A stretch of 64,000 nt of DNA from Bacteroidetes bacterium RIFCSPLOWO2_12_FULL_35_15 (GCA_001769385.1 MEPB01000056.1:40089-104088), one strand, 5' to 3'; shown: positions 44,314 through 54,123, counted from the stretch's first letter. Numbers and translations: made by a program. Notes: generated by a model not told the origin, from the letters alone.

Positions 44314-45054
44314 ATGAAAACAGAAAAAAACACTAATCCGACAGGAAAAATTAATGAATGGGAAAACAATGCCATGAAATGGTTCACAGATAACACTTTA
44401 AAAATGACAGAAATGTATTCCAAACAAATTAACCAATCAGTAGAAGCATATAATAAGTTTTTCAATGCCTCGTTTCCTATTGGGAAAACCGGATGGAACC
44501 CAAATGAAACAATATCGGATGTAATGAAAAAAAACACTGAATTGTTTTTACATAATCTCAAAATGTTTTCAGAAAAATCGCAAGAAACTATAGACAATAC
44601 AATTTCAACATTCTCTGATTTTAATAAGAAACACGACATTTCGGAAGGCACCATTAAAAACATTGTGACTACTTACGAAAATCAAATTTTGCAAATGATT
44701 GATTATAATAAACAGTTATTTGGGACTTTAGAGAAAGAATTACATTCAAAACATTTTGATGTGGATGACCTGATCGAAAAATCAGCGAATAAAATGAAAC
44801 ATGATTTCGAAACTTCCAGAGACGCTGTAAAAAAGTTTATTGAAACATATAGCACCAAAACAGATTTTTCGCTTAATGCAAATAAAAAATTAATAGAGGA
44901 TATAAATAAACAAATTGAAAAATTGGTTGAAAGCAACAAAGAATTCTGGACCAAAACAATTAAATATTTTGAGGAAAATAAAGCAGAAAAGGAAACAGAA
45001 AAAAAGTCCGGAAAACAGCCACTAAAAAGAGCACAGTTAACAAAAACCAAATAA
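44314..45054 (+). CDS. Phasin-like PHB granule protein (1)
   Basis: 246 residues, all helical, no signal peptide, Lys/Glu/Asn-rich, with a Lys-rich tail. Repeated amphipathic phrases ('QINQSVEAYNKFFNA', 'TFSDFNKKHD', 'FIETYSTKTDFSLNANKKLIEDI') have the heptad pattern of phasins, which coat polyhydroxyalkanoate granules. The assignment rests on this composition and on the position directly upstream of a second similar gene and phaC. First gene of the 44314-48329 operon. Confidence 0.78.
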   Translation: MKTEKNTNPTGKINEWENNAMKWFTDNTLKMTEMYSKQINQSVEAYNKFFNASFPIGKTGWNPNETISDVMKKNTELFLHNLKMFSEKSQETIDNTISTFSDFNKKHDISEGTIKNIVTTYENQILQMIDYNKQLFGTLEKELHSKHFDVDDLIEKSANKMKHDFETSRDAVKKFIETYSTKTDFSLNANKKLIEDINKQIEKLVESNKEFWTKTIKYFEENKAEKETEKKSGKQPLKRAQLTKTK

Positions 45055-45072
45055 TAAATAAAAAAAAAGGCC

Positions 45073-45681
45073 ATGAATAGAAAATCTAACACAAAAGCAG
45101 AAACTCTCAGAGCTGCAATTGACAATACTTCCAGGAATTATAAGGAAGCCGTGCATGCAATAGTTGAATCAAATACAGGATACTTAAAAGTTGCACTTGA
45201 TTCAAATAAACACATCATTGATTCCATTCAGGAACAATTCAATAATAAAAATATTGATGGTTCTGTTATCGAAGGTGTAAAAAAAGCTTTGGGGAATTCT
45301 GTTGAAATGGCAGAAAACACCATTGATACAGTTATTGAGGCTTACAACAAACAGGTTGGTACTTCCTTAGAATTCAACAGTAAATTAATTGATATGGTAA
45401 AAGATCTGGATCTGAAGTATCCTGAAGAAAGTGAAAAACTATTGAATGCAATACAGGAAAATCTTGAGTCATCAATTAAATTATCAACTGATGAAATGAA
45501 AAAAATCGTAGATGCATATAATCGAAATACCAATTTTGCTTTGAACTTTAATAAAACATTCGGTCAAAGTTTTAATTCTCAGATCGAAGCTATTCATAAG
45601 ATCCAAAACAGCAATATAAATGTTCTTACACATTGGGCTTCCGAATTTGTAAAAAACAGTACGGAAGAAGCGAGGATTTAA
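45073..45681 (+). CDS. Phasin-like PHB granule protein (2)
   Basis: 202 residues, helical, 18 nt after its paralogue. It shares the repeated motif ('VIEAYNKQVGTSLEFNSKLIDMV', 'IVDAYNRNTNFALNFNKTF') with the first protein, so the pair probably arose by duplication. Expected on the PHB granule surface or as a PhaC partner. phaC follows 40 nt downstream. Confidence 0.78.
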   Translation: MNRKSNTKAETLRAAIDNTSRNYKEAVHAIVESNTGYLKVALDSNKHIIDSIQEQFNNKNIDGSVIEGVKKALGNSVEMAENTIDTVIEAYNKQVGTSLEFNSKLIDMVKDLDLKYPEESEKLLNAIQENLESSIKLSTDEMKKIVDAYNRNTNFALNFNKTFGQSFNSQIEAIHKIQNSNINVLTHWASEFVKNSTEEARI

Positions 45682-45721
45682 TCTTCTCAAAAAAATTGTT
45701 TAATCATTAAATAATAATAAT

Positions 45722-47521
45722 ATGCCGGAAACTACAGATTACAATGTTCAGGAATTGATCAATGATGCTACAAAAGCAGGTCAAAAAATAACTCAAAATT
45801 ATTTTGAAAATCTCACAGGATATTTTCATGACGAAAGAGATATTGTGAATACGTATTCAAATTTTATTTCCAAATTAATTGCAAATCCCACTGAAGTAGC
45901 TAAAGTGCAAGGCACTTATTTTGGTTTTTTAAAAAACCAACAAGAGCTATGGCAACAAATTTTAGAACATCAGGCGGATGGCAATAAAGAATACACACCA
46001 ATTATTTCACCGGAAAAAGGAGACAAACGTTTTCTTGCAGCCGAATGGAATGATGCTCCTCATTACTTCGATTTTATTAAACAAAATTATCTTCTCTTTT
46101 CTAAGTTAGCAACCGAGGTTATTGATGGGGTCGAAATTGATGACCGGACAAAAAGAAAATTAAATTTTTATACCAAGCATTACATTGATGCTCTTTCACC
46201 TTCCAATTTTATTGCTACTAACCCAGAGGCAATTAAATTAGCACAGGAAACAAAAGGAGAAAGTTTAAAAGAAGGATTAAAAAATCTACTGAAAGATATT
46301 GAAAAAGGCCGGATAAGTCAAACAAACGAAGAGGCTTTTGAAATTGGAAAAAATATTGCAATAACTCCCGGGTCAGTAATTTATGAAAATGAATTGATTC
46401 AGTTAATTCAATATTCCCCATCCACAAAAAAAGTGAATGAAATACCCGTATTGATCATTCCTCCCTGGATCAATAAATTTTATATACTTGATCTGCAGGA
46501 AAAAAACTCAATGGTAAAATTTTTAGTGGATCAGGGACTCACCGTCTTTATGATATCCTGGAGAAACCCAACACCTTCGATGGGACATTTTAGTTTTGAC
46601 GATTATGTTGAAATGGGTGCCATTAAAGCAATAGAGACAGCTAGAGCTATTACGGGAACAAAAAAAGTGAATACACTTGGTTATTGTCTTGGAGGAACAT
46701 TATTAGGAGTATGTATTTCGGTGCTTTCCGAAAGATATAAAAAGACAGAAAACCCTGTAAATACAGCCACTTTTCTCGCTTCTATGATCGACTTTTCTGA
46801 TGTTGGACCTATGGGAGATGTTATTGATCCCGCCCTGGTAAGAAAACTGGAACGCGGTGAATTATTACACCAGGGTGTGATGCACGGACATGATATGGAA
46901 AGGGCATTTAACCTGATCCGGGCCAATGATCTGATATGGAACTACGTGGTGAATAATTATTTAAAAGGAAATCAGCCAAGCGCATTCGATGCCTTATTTT
47001 GGTCAAACGACAATACCAATCTGCCTGCCACTATGTATGTATATTATTTAAGAAATATGGTTCTGGAAAATAAACTGAGTAGAAAAAATGCTTTACGAAT
47101 TTGCAACACTCCAATTGATATCGGAAAAATTGATATTCCGGTGTATGTTATCGGTTTAAAAGATGATCATATATCTCCCTGTCATACCGCATTTACAACA
47201 ACAGAATTGGTTAGCGGACCGGTAGAATTCATACTGGGAGGATCCGGTCACGTAATGGGTGCTGCGAACCCTCCTTCAAAAAATAAGTATGGATATTTTT
47301 TAAATGGAAAACTAAATAAAGGTTTCGAAGAGTGGGAAAGAACAGCCAAGTTTCATGAAGGAAGCTGGTGGACACCATGGAGCGAAAGCATTTTAAAAAA
47401 TTCCGGCAAGCTGGTTCCTGCTCCAAAAAATGTAGGAAATGTAAAATATAAAATAATAGAACCTGCTCCCGGCAGCTATGTGAAAGAAAAGTGCCTTACT
47501 TGCTATCCTGAGGCAGAATAA
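45722..47521 (+). CDS. phaC: Poly(3-hydroxyalkanoate) synthase
   Basis: 599 residues, the size of class I PhaC. The lipase-like box with catalytic Cys322 is 'TLGYCLGGTLLG' (G-x-C-x-G-G). The catalytic Asp is in 'VIGLKDDHISP' and the His in 'GGSGHVMGAANPPS'. Other family phrases: 'PVLIIPPWINKFYILDL', 'GLTVFMISWRNP', 'EGSWWTPWSESIL'. It polymerises 3-hydroxyacyl-CoA into storage polyester at the granule surface. A ~100-residue helical N-terminal region is typical. phaB follows. Confidence 0.95.
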   Translation: MPETTDYNVQELINDATKAGQKITQNYFENLTGYFHDERDIVNTYSNFISKLIANPTEVAKVQGTYFGFLKNQQELWQQILEHQADGNKEYTPIISPEKGDKRFLAAEWNDAPHYFDFIKQNYLLFSKLATEVIDGVEIDDRTKRKLNFYTKHYIDALSPSNFIATNPEAIKLAQETKGESLKEGLKNLLKDIEKGRISQTNEEAFEIGKNIAITPGSVIYENELIQLIQYSPSTKKVNEIPVLIIPPWINKFYILDLQEKNSMVKFLVDQGLTVFMISWRNPTPSMGHFSFDDYVEMGAIKAIETARAITGTKKVNTLGYCLGGTLLGVCISVLSERYKKTENPVNTATFLASMIDFSDVGPMGDVIDPALVRKLERGELLHQGVMHGHDMERAFNLIRANDLIWNYVVNNYLKGNQPSAFDALFWSNDNTNLPATMYVYYLRNMVLENKLSRKNALRICNTPIDIGKIDIPVYVIGLKDDHISPCHTAFTTTELVSGPVEFILGGSGHVMGAANPPSKNKYGYFLNGKLNKGFEEWERTAKFHEGSWWTPWSESILKNSGKLVPAPKNVGNVKYKIIEPAPGSYVKEKCLTCYPEAE

Positions 47522-47564
47522 ACAAACGTTTCATTTTTATATAAAAAACCATTATTCTTAATTT

Positions 47565-48329
47565 ATGAGAACAAAAAACAATAAAGTTGCATTGGTAACT
47601 GGCGGAACAGGAGGAATTGGAACAGCAATTTGCGAACGATTATATAAAGACGGATTTTCAGTGGTTGCAAATTACAGAGATTTTACAAAGGCCATGAAAT
47701 GGAGAGAAGAAGCAAAACAATGGAGAGATGACCAGTTAAAAATGGGAATCGATGTGAAAGTTGTTGAAGGAGATATTTCAAATTATAAATCTACCTCAAC
47801 AATGATAAAACAAATAACAGACGAAATTGGCGCAATTGATATTCTTGTAAATAATGCCGGAATAACAAGAGATGCACCTCTTCATAAAATGAAACCCGAA
47901 CAATGGAATGAAGTGATAGAAACAAATCTTAACAGTGTTTTTAATTGTTCCCGCTTAGTGATTGAAAGTATGATCGCAAAAAATTATGGAAGGATCATAA
48001 ATATTTCTTCCGTAAACGGAAAAAAAGGTCAATTCGGTCAAACAAATTATGCCAGTGCAAAAGCCGGTATGTATGGCTTTACAAAATCATTAGCTCTTGA
48101 AGTAGCAAAAAAAGGAATTACTGTTAATACAATTTCACCGGGATATACCGCAACTTCAATGGTAATGGCCATCAAAGAAGAGATCAGAGAAAAAATTATT
48201 TCTACCATTCCACTCGGACGGTTGGGAAAAACAGATGAAATTTCTGCCATGGTGTCTTTTTTAGCATCCGATGAGGCGCAATACATCACAGGCGCAGATA
48301 TGGCTGTTAATGGGGGCTTATACATGTAA
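47565..48329 (+). CDS. phaB: Acetoacetyl-CoA reductase
   Basis: 254 residues, short-chain dehydrogenase. Cofactor loop 'VTGGTGGIGTAIC', 'NNAGITRDAPLHKMKPEQWNEVI', catalytic Ser/Tyr/Lys in 'NISSVNGKKGQFGQTNYASAKAGMYG', and C-terminal 'ITGADMAVNGGLYM'. The segment 'RDAPLHKM' followed by 'GQFGQTNY' is the PhaB form. NADPH-dependent reduction of acetoacetyl-CoA to (R)-3-hydroxybutyryl-CoA for PhaC. No phaA thiolase gene lies beside it, so the thiolase must be elsewhere. Last gene of the PHB operon. Confidence 0.93.
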   Translation: MRTKNNKVALVTGGTGGIGTAICERLYKDGFSVVANYRDFTKAMKWREEAKQWRDDQLKMGIDVKVVEGDISNYKSTSTMIKQITDEIGAIDILVNNAGITRDAPLHKMKPEQWNEVIETNLNSVFNCSRLVIESMIAKNYGRIINISSVNGKKGQFGQTNYASAKAGMYGFTKSLALEVAKKGITVNTISPGYTATSMVMAIKEEIREKIISTIPLGRLGKTDEISAMVSFLASDEAQYITGADMAVNGGLYM

Positions 48330-48382
48330 TGCATCAAATTAAATTGGCCGCATTTTATCCGCAAAATAAATAAAAGTTAAGA

Positions 48383-48412
48383 AAAGCATATGGAATATTT
48401 TTCATATGCTTT
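48383..48412 (+). terminator. Possible terminator after phaB
   Basis: Perfect 10-bp stem AAAGCATATG/CATATGCTTT with a 10-nt loop, about 54 nt after the stop codon; only a short T-run follows, so termination may be weak. Confidence 0.55.
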
Positions 48413-48473
48413 ACTTCGTAAAGAATAAATTGAAATCAACACTTCAGAACCTAATATCATCTCGGATCTTTAT

Positions 48474-48588
48474 CCCCTTATACCAGTTGAAATATAAAAC
48501 AGTTCATTTTTAAAACCTCAGCCCAGCCCTCTCTTTGAAAAAAGGAGAGGATGATTGGAGTCCTGTTTCAATTGGTATTATAAGGGCG
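48474..48588. repeat. Imperfect intergenic inverted repeat
   Basis: CCTTATACCAGTTGAAA (48476-48492) pairs imperfectly with TTTCAATTGGTATTATAAGG (48566-48585). Inside is a smaller hairpin CCTCTC/GGAGAGG (about 48528 and 48544). The inner phrase resembles dispersed 'cagccctctc ... gagagg' repeats of Bacteroidota. The rest of the 48330-48788 gap shows nothing I recognise. Confidence 0.6.
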
Positions 48589-48788
48589 CCTGATGAGGAT
48601 CTTGGCATTCGATTGCTGATTAATACTTGTTTAATCTATTAAACACTATTTGAACCTTTGATTTTTTCTAAAGGGCGATCTCTTTCTTTACTCCATTTTT
48701 TTTCATAATTTCACCTTATCATTCAACGTATTGTAAAATATATTCGGATGAAAAAAATATTTTTCTTTACTAAATATTATTCAAAAAA

Positions 48789-49202
48789 ATGAAGCCTGGA
48801 AATATATGTTGGTTTGAGATCCCTGTATTAAATTTAGACAGAGCAATTGATTTTTACTCGACTATTTTATATACAAAAATTGAAAAAATAATTTTCATTG
48901 AAAAAGAATATGGAATCTTTGATAAAAATAAACATTCAATAGGAGGATGTTTAATTGTTAAAGAAAATTATTTACCAGGAAAAAGTACAATTCTTTTTTT
49001 CTCAGTAATTGACTTGTCTGAAGTTCTTATAAATACAATTGAAAAAGGCGGGGCAATAGTAATTCCTAAAACCTTAATGAAACAAGTTACCAGCAAAGGA
49101 GATACGATCATTGCCCAAAACATGATCGATGATAACGTAGGTTATTATGCTGAAATTATTGATAGCGAAGGGAATCACATTGGGCTTTATTCAAATAGCT
49201 GA
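48789..49202 (+). CDS. VOC (glyoxalase/bleomycin-resistance) family protein
   Basis: 137 residues. Two beta-alpha-beta-beta-beta modules: 'ICWFEIPVLNLDRAIDFYSTILYTKI' and 'TILFFSVIDLSEVLINTIEKGGAIVI' ending 'YYAEIIDSEGNHIGLYSN'. A metal Glu in the first module and the terminal 'EGNHIGLY' fit the family. Small VOC proteins act on many substrates, so none is assigned. No regulon boxes upstream; it lies outside the stress island. Confidence 0.88.
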   Translation: MKPGNICWFEIPVLNLDRAIDFYSTILYTKIEKIIFIEKEYGIFDKNKHSIGGCLIVKENYLPGKSTILFFSVIDLSEVLINTIEKGGAIVIPKTLMKQVTSKGDTIIAQNMIDDNVGYYAEIIDSEGNHIGLYSNS

Positions 49203-49260
49203 TCCTTTTTTTTATTTCTTTTCTTAATTATTTATTTTTCTTAGGATATTTTATACGGTG

Positions 49261-49612
49261 AAGAATGTCACTCCGACCGAAGCGGAGGAATGTAAATACT
49301 TTTTTGCAATACTTGAATAATTATAAGATTCCTCGACTTAACGGGGAATGACATTCCCTAAATGTCATTTCGACCAGAGGGAGAAATCTTTCTATTTGTT
49401 ATTAATGCTAACGAGTTAAAATAGTTGATCCTGTTTTTTATTTTTTTCTCAGAACCAGTTTAAATTTTACGAAAAATGTATTATTTGTCATTTTCAATGA
49501 CATTAGGGACTGTCATTTAGAACGCAATGAAATGAAGAGAGAAATCTGTTTACCGAGATGAGATTTCTCCCGGAGTTTATCCTGAGCAAAGTCGAAGGAG
49601 TCGAAATTGACA
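49261..49612. repeat. Mosaic of degenerate REP-like hairpins
   Basis: At least two hairpins. GAATGTCACTCC... with ...GGGGAATGACATTC spans about 49264-49357. TGTCATTT...GAGAAATCT with AGATTTCTC...GTCGAAATTGACA spans 49511-49612, and a second left arm ('aatgtcatttcgac ... gggagaaatct') is at 49361-49391. These are the common Bacteroidota 'gtcatttcgac ... gagaaatct' repeats. No gene is seen between 49203 and 49762. Confidence 0.7.
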
Positions 49613-49762
49613 GAATACTTAAAAATCTTAAAACAGACTGTTTTTTTTACTATTTAAACAGCTATTAATACCTCATCCTCAAATTTCACCTTTCATAAAA
49701 GACATTATTGAATGTCTTTATATTTTCATAATTTCGCCCCGTCTAAAAAACTCAAACTTATT

Positions 49763-51943
49763 ATGAAAAAATTACTTTTCATTGGATTTGCTTTCATACT
49801 GGCAAATACCACCATTGCACAAAAAAAAGATATTACATTAGAAGACATCTGGAAAACAGGAACGTTCCGTGCGAATGGTGTATTCGGATTAGAATCAATG
49901 AATGATGGTTCTCATTATACAACCATCGAAGACGGAGCAATTTTACGTTTCGCATATGCAAAAGAATCCAAGCCGGATACTATTCTAAAACAAAGCAAAC
50001 TATTAGTAAATGGGAAAGAAATAACTATTGATGACTATCAATTTAGTTCGGATGAAAATCAATTATTGATCTCCACCGAAACCGAAAAAATATACCGTCA
50101 CTCCACCCGTGAAAATTATTATGTGTATGATAGAAAAGCAAAATCACTTACAAAAGTCAGTGATGGTGAAAAACAAATGTATGCTACCTTTTCACCTGAC
50201 GGAACTAAAGTAGGTTTTGTTTGCGGAAATAATATTTTTATAAAAGATATTTCATCTGGTAAAGAAACACAGATCACTTTTGATGGCAAACAAAATAACA
50301 TCATAAATGGAGCAACGGATTGGGTACATGAAGAGGAATTTGCTTTTTCTGTTGCTTATTTCTGGAATGCCGACAGCAAAAAAATTGCTTACTATAAATT
50401 TGATGAAAGCAAAGTAAAAGAGTTTTCATTCAATGAATTTAACAGGAACTTATATCCAACCGAGTACAAATTCAAATATCCGAAAGCCGGAGAGGACAAT
50501 TCCGTAGTAACCATTCATGTTTACGATCTGGCAAGCACGTCAGATAAATTAATGGATATCGGCAAAGTAACCGATCAATACATTCCACGAATAAAATGGA
50601 CCCCGGATGCAAATACACTCTCTATTGTTCGCATGAACCGCCATCAAAACAAACTGGACCTGATGATGGCAAATGCAATTACCGGCAGCACTTCTATCGT
50701 TTACACAGAAACAAGTGACACCTATATTGATATCCATGAAGGAGAAGGCGATTATGTTTATTTCACTGCTGACAATAAAAATTTTATCATACTGAGCGAG
50801 CTGGACGGATACAATCATTTGTACCTGTATAATAACAATGGAAAACTGGTAACCCGGATAACAAAAGGGAACTGGGATGTAGTAAATCTTTGCGGAATTG
50901 ATGAAAAAACACAAACTGTTTTTTATATCGCCTCCGAAACTACCGCCACTGAAAAGGATATTTATTCCATAAATTTTGATGGAAACGATAAGAAAAAAAT
51001 ATCTGCAACAAAAGGAACAAATGACGCGCAATTCAGCAATGGAATGAAATATTATATCAATATTTTTTCAGACGCCAATACCCCAAATGTAATTTCTATT
51101 TGCAATTCAAAAGGAAAACAAATCAGAGTACTGGAAGACAATAATTCTTTGAAAAATATAATGGGGAATTACAATCTGAGTAAAAAAGAATTGTTCATAT
51201 TCAAAACTAACGAAGGAGTTGAATTAAACGCATGGATGATAAAACCCAAAAATTTTGATGCTGCAAAAAAATATCCTGTATTTCTTACTTTTTATGGCGG
51301 GCCGGGTAATAATATGGTGAATAACTCATTTGACGGACGCGATTATTTTTGGCACCAGCTGCTTGCCGAAAAAGGATATATTGTAATGTGTGTTGACAAC
51401 CGGGGAACCATGTATCGCGGAAAAGCTTTTAAAAATGTAACATTCAAACAACTTGGCAAATTAGAAGTGGAAGATCAGATAGAAACAGCTAAGTACCTGG
51501 GCACACTTCCCTATATAGACAATAAAAGGATAGGAACTTTTGGCTGGAGCTTTGGAGGGTATTTGAGTTCCTTATGTATTACCAAAGGTGCCGATTATTT
51601 TAAAATGGCTATTGCCGTTGCACCTGTTACCAACTGGCGTTATTACGATAACATTTACACCGAGCGGTTCATGAGCCTGCCACAAGAAAATGCAAGTGGT
51701 TACGATGATAATTCACCAATCAATTATGTAAACAAATTAAAAGGAAAATACCTCTTGATCCATGGTTCTGCTGATGATAATGTACATTTTCAAAATACAA
51801 TGGAAATGGTAAATGCCCTGGTTAATGACAATAAACAATTTGACCTGTTCATATATCCTGATAAAAATCATAGTATTTATGGTGGCAACACTCGCCTTCA
51901 CCTATATACAAAAATGACAAATTTCATATTGAATAATCTATAA
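49763..51943 (+). CDS. Dipeptidyl-peptidase IV family serine peptidase (S9B)
   Basis: 726 residues from the ATG at 49763, chosen because it opens a signal peptide ('MKKLLFIGFAFILANTTIAQ'). An eight-bladed propeller domain (~40-480, 'DWVHEEEFAFSVAYFWNADSKKIAYYKFDE' with the DPP-IV double-Glu motif) precedes the alpha/beta-hydrolase domain: nucleophile Ser596 in 'GTFGWSFGGYLSS', Asp in 'HGSADDNVHFQN', His in 'PDKNHSIYGG'. It removes X-Pro or X-Ala dipeptides from peptides in the periplasm. The POT transporter gene follows 109 nt later, so secreted peptidase and importer look paired. Confidence 0.93.
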   Translation: MKKLLFIGFAFILANTTIAQKKDITLEDIWKTGTFRANGVFGLESMNDGSHYTTIEDGAILRFAYAKESKPDTILKQSKLLVNGKEITIDDYQFSSDENQLLISTETEKIYRHSTRENYYVYDRKAKSLTKVSDGEKQMYATFSPDGTKVGFVCGNNIFIKDISSGKETQITFDGKQNNIINGATDWVHEEEFAFSVAYFWNADSKKIAYYKFDESKVKEFSFNEFNRNLYPTEYKFKYPKAGEDNSVVTIHVYDLASTSDKLMDIGKVTDQYIPRIKWTPDANTLSIVRMNRHQNKLDLMMANAITGSTSIVYTETSDTYIDIHEGEGDYVYFTADNKNFIILSELDGYNHLYLYNNNGKLVTRITKGNWDVVNLCGIDEKTQTVFYIASETTATEKDIYSINFDGNDKKKISATKGTNDAQFSNGMKYYINIFSDANTPNVISICNSKGKQIRVLEDNNSLKNIMGNYNLSKKELFIFKTNEGVELNAWMIKPKNFDAAKKYPVFLTFYGGPGNNMVNNSFDGRDYFWHQLLAEKGYIVMCVDNRGTMYRGKAFKNVTFKQLGKLEVEDQIETAKYLGTLPYIDNKRIGTFGWSFGGYLSSLCITKGADYFKMAIAVAPVTNWRYYDNIYTERFMSLPQENASGYDDNSPINYVNKLKGKYLLIHGSADDNVHFQNTMEMVNALVNDNKQFDLFIYPDKNHSIYGGNTRLHLYTKMTNFILNNL

Positions 51944-52052
51944 AATTAGGCTAATCAGAGGATCAAATTTGTACTTGGTGCTAAATCCTTTGGACTTATA
52001 ACTTATTTATATATATTCGCACCGTTCAATTATAAATATTAAACTATAATTT

Positions 52053-53414
52053 ATGTCAGAAGTAAAAGTAAAACACCCTAAAGCTTTATACCTTTTGTTT
52101 TTCACTGAAATGTGGGAACGTTTCAGTTATTATGGAATGCGTGGTATTTTAGTTTTATACCTTACAAAATCCTTATTAGAAGGAGGTTTAGCGATTGAAA
52201 AACAAACTGCCATGTTAATTTATGGCTTCTTTACCGGTTTTGTTTATTTTACTCCTCTTATTGGTGGATTTTTAGCCGATAAATTTCTGGGGCAGCGAAA
52301 AGCGATTACAATAGGTGGTATTACTATGATGGTGGGGCAATTTGTGTTGTTTGCAATAAATACCCATTTTGGTCTCTATTTAGGATTATTCTTGTTAATT
52401 ATTGGAAATGGATTTTTCAAACCAAACATTTCCACTTTAGTGGGCCGATTATATACCGATAATGATCCAAGAAGAGATTCCGCTTTCTCCATTTTTTATA
52501 TGGGAATAAATCTTGGAGCTTTTTTAGCCCCACTGGTTGTTGGATTTTTCTCAGATAATTTATTTGCCACAAAAGACGCCACAGGAGTAGTTATAACTTA
52601 TGGTTATAAATATGGTTTCCTTGTTGCAAGTATCGGAATGATGTTCGGTCAGGTATTATTTAATATGCTTGCCGCGAAACATTTGGGTGATATTGGTACC
52701 AAACCGGCTAAACTTGAAGTTGGAAGTGATGCAGATATTGAGTCTAAAAAATCTTTAACAAAAGAAGAAAGACAGCGGGTTACTGTTATTTTTATTTTAA
52801 CAGCATTTGTAATATTCTTTTGGGCCGGTTTTGAACAAGCAGGCTCATCGTTAACTTTATATACTGACGAGTTTATTAACAGAAGAGTATTTGGTTTTGA
52901 AATACCAACAGCTTGGTTCCAGTCGGTAAATCCTTTGTTTATTGTTGCCTTTGCTCCATTCTTTGCTTATTTCTGGACAACAGAAACCGGTAAAAAATTC
53001 TCTACTCCTGTTAAAATGGGAATGGGAATGATCTTATTAGGAATTGGATTTTTCTTTATGTTAGGTGCCGTTACAGAACGTGCAAATCATCCCGAAGATT
53101 TATTATATAAAGCAAATATCATGTGGTTAGTAATGACCTACTTTATACATACAATAGGTGAACTTGCTTTATCTCCGGTTGGATTATCAGTTGTAACAAA
53201 ACTAGCACCGGTAAAACTGGCATCTTTGATGATGGGAGTCTGGCTTTTATCTTCTTTCTTAGCTAATATTATTGGTGGATTTGTTGCCGGGTTTGTTGAA
53301 AGTATGGGCGCATTTTCAATATTTGCCTCTATTGCAGGATTTGTAATTGTATTGGGTTTGATAATGATACTTTTGAAAAAACCTATTCTGAAAATGATGC
53401 ATGGTGTGAGATAA
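52053..53414 (+). CDS. POT/PTR family proton-coupled di/tripeptide transporter
   Basis: 453 residues, 12-14 membrane helices. The POT motif E-x-x-E-R-F-x-Y-Y-G is in 'TEMWERFSYYGMRGILVLYL', and the PTR2 signature is 'FSIFYMGINLGAFLAPLVVGF'. A cytoplasmic loop (~225-245) follows helix 6. Imports short peptides with protons. It ends 17 nt before a terminator hairpin at 53431. Confidence 0.94.
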   Translation: MSEVKVKHPKALYLLFFTEMWERFSYYGMRGILVLYLTKSLLEGGLAIEKQTAMLIYGFFTGFVYFTPLIGGFLADKFLGQRKAITIGGITMMVGQFVLFAINTHFGLYLGLFLLIIGNGFFKPNISTLVGRLYTDNDPRRDSAFSIFYMGINLGAFLAPLVVGFFSDNLFATKDATGVVITYGYKYGFLVASIGMMFGQVLFNMLAAKHLGDIGTKPAKLEVGSDADIESKKSLTKEERQRVTVIFILTAFVIFFWAGFEQAGSSLTLYTDEFINRRVFGFEIPTAWFQSVNPLFIVAFAPFFAYFWTTETGKKFSTPVKMGMGMILLGIGFFFMLGAVTERANHPEDLLYKANIMWLVMTYFIHTIGELALSPVGLSVVTKLAPVKLASLMMGVWLLSSFLANIIGGFVAGFVESMGAFSIFASIAGFVIVLGLIMILLKKPILKMMHGVR

Positions 53415-53430
53415 TCACCTTTAAATATCC

Positions 53431-53473
53431 CAAAACAGGTCAGGCAGATTTCAATGTTTGACCTGTTTTTTTT
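53431..53473 (+). terminator. Terminator of the peptide-transporter gene
   Basis: Stem AAAACAGGTCA/TGACCTGTTTT (53432-53442 with 53459-53469) and a T-run. It rules out the upstream ATG at 53454 as start of the thioredoxin-like gene. Confidence 0.88.
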
Positions 53474-53498
53474 ATCAAGAATTTTATATCTTTACAAT

Positions 53499-54065
53499 AT
53501 GATCAAAAAAGTACTTATCGCATTTGGTATTGCCACCATTATTGTTGTTGCACAAAGTTTTATTACTAAGTTTCAGGCTCCCGCCAGCGAATTAACCGGT
53601 CCTGTTCATTGGTACACGTTCAGCGAAGCTGTTGAATTGCAAAAAAAAGTTCCAAAGCCTATCATGGTAGATGTTTACACCAGCTGGTGCGGCCCCTGCA
53701 AAATGATGTCGGCCAATACTTTTGGAAACGAGATAATCGCAAAATATTTAAACGATCATTTTTATCCCGTAAAGTTTAATGCAGAAACCCGGGATAGTGT
53801 TTCCTTTAATGGAACCGTTTTCAGGAATAATAATCCGGACGGGACAGCACGACCTGTTCATGATTTTGCAGCATCCATTTTAGATGGCAAATTAATGTAT
53901 CCTTCCATCGTTTTTTTGAATGAAGAAGTTAAACGAATTCAAATTGTAACCGGCTATTATAAACCGGATCAGTTTGAACCAATTTTAAAGTATTTTGGAA
54001 CCGGAAAATATAAGGATACTCAGTTTGAAGAGTTCCAAAAAATCTTTGTTCCGGAGATAAAATAA
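53499..54065 (+). CDS. Secreted thioredoxin-fold protein
   Basis: 188 residues from the ATG at 53499. An N-terminal signal/anchor ('VLIAFGIATIIVVAQSF') precedes a thioredoxin fold with the active pair C64-G-P-C67 ('DVYTSWCGPCKMM'). An insertion between the first helix and the central strands ('FNAETRDSVSFNGTVFRNNNPDGTARPVHDF') is typical of DUF255/thioredoxin_7-like periplasmic proteins. Expected to reduce or shuffle disulphides in the envelope; partner unknown. Confidence 0.9.
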   Translation: MIKKVLIAFGIATIIVVAQSFITKFQAPASELTGPVHWYTFSEAVELQKKVPKPIMVDVYTSWCGPCKMMSANTFGNEIIAKYLNDHFYPVKFNAETRDSVSFNGTVFRNNNPDGTARPVHDFAASILDGKLMYPSIVFLNEEVKRIQIVTGYYKPDQFEPILKYFGTGKYKDTQFEEFQKIFVPEIK

Positions 54066-54123
54066 ACCTTTTGTTGATTTATTTCGTTAGAATAGTAAAT
54101 TTCGTACTTTAGCCAAAATAATT

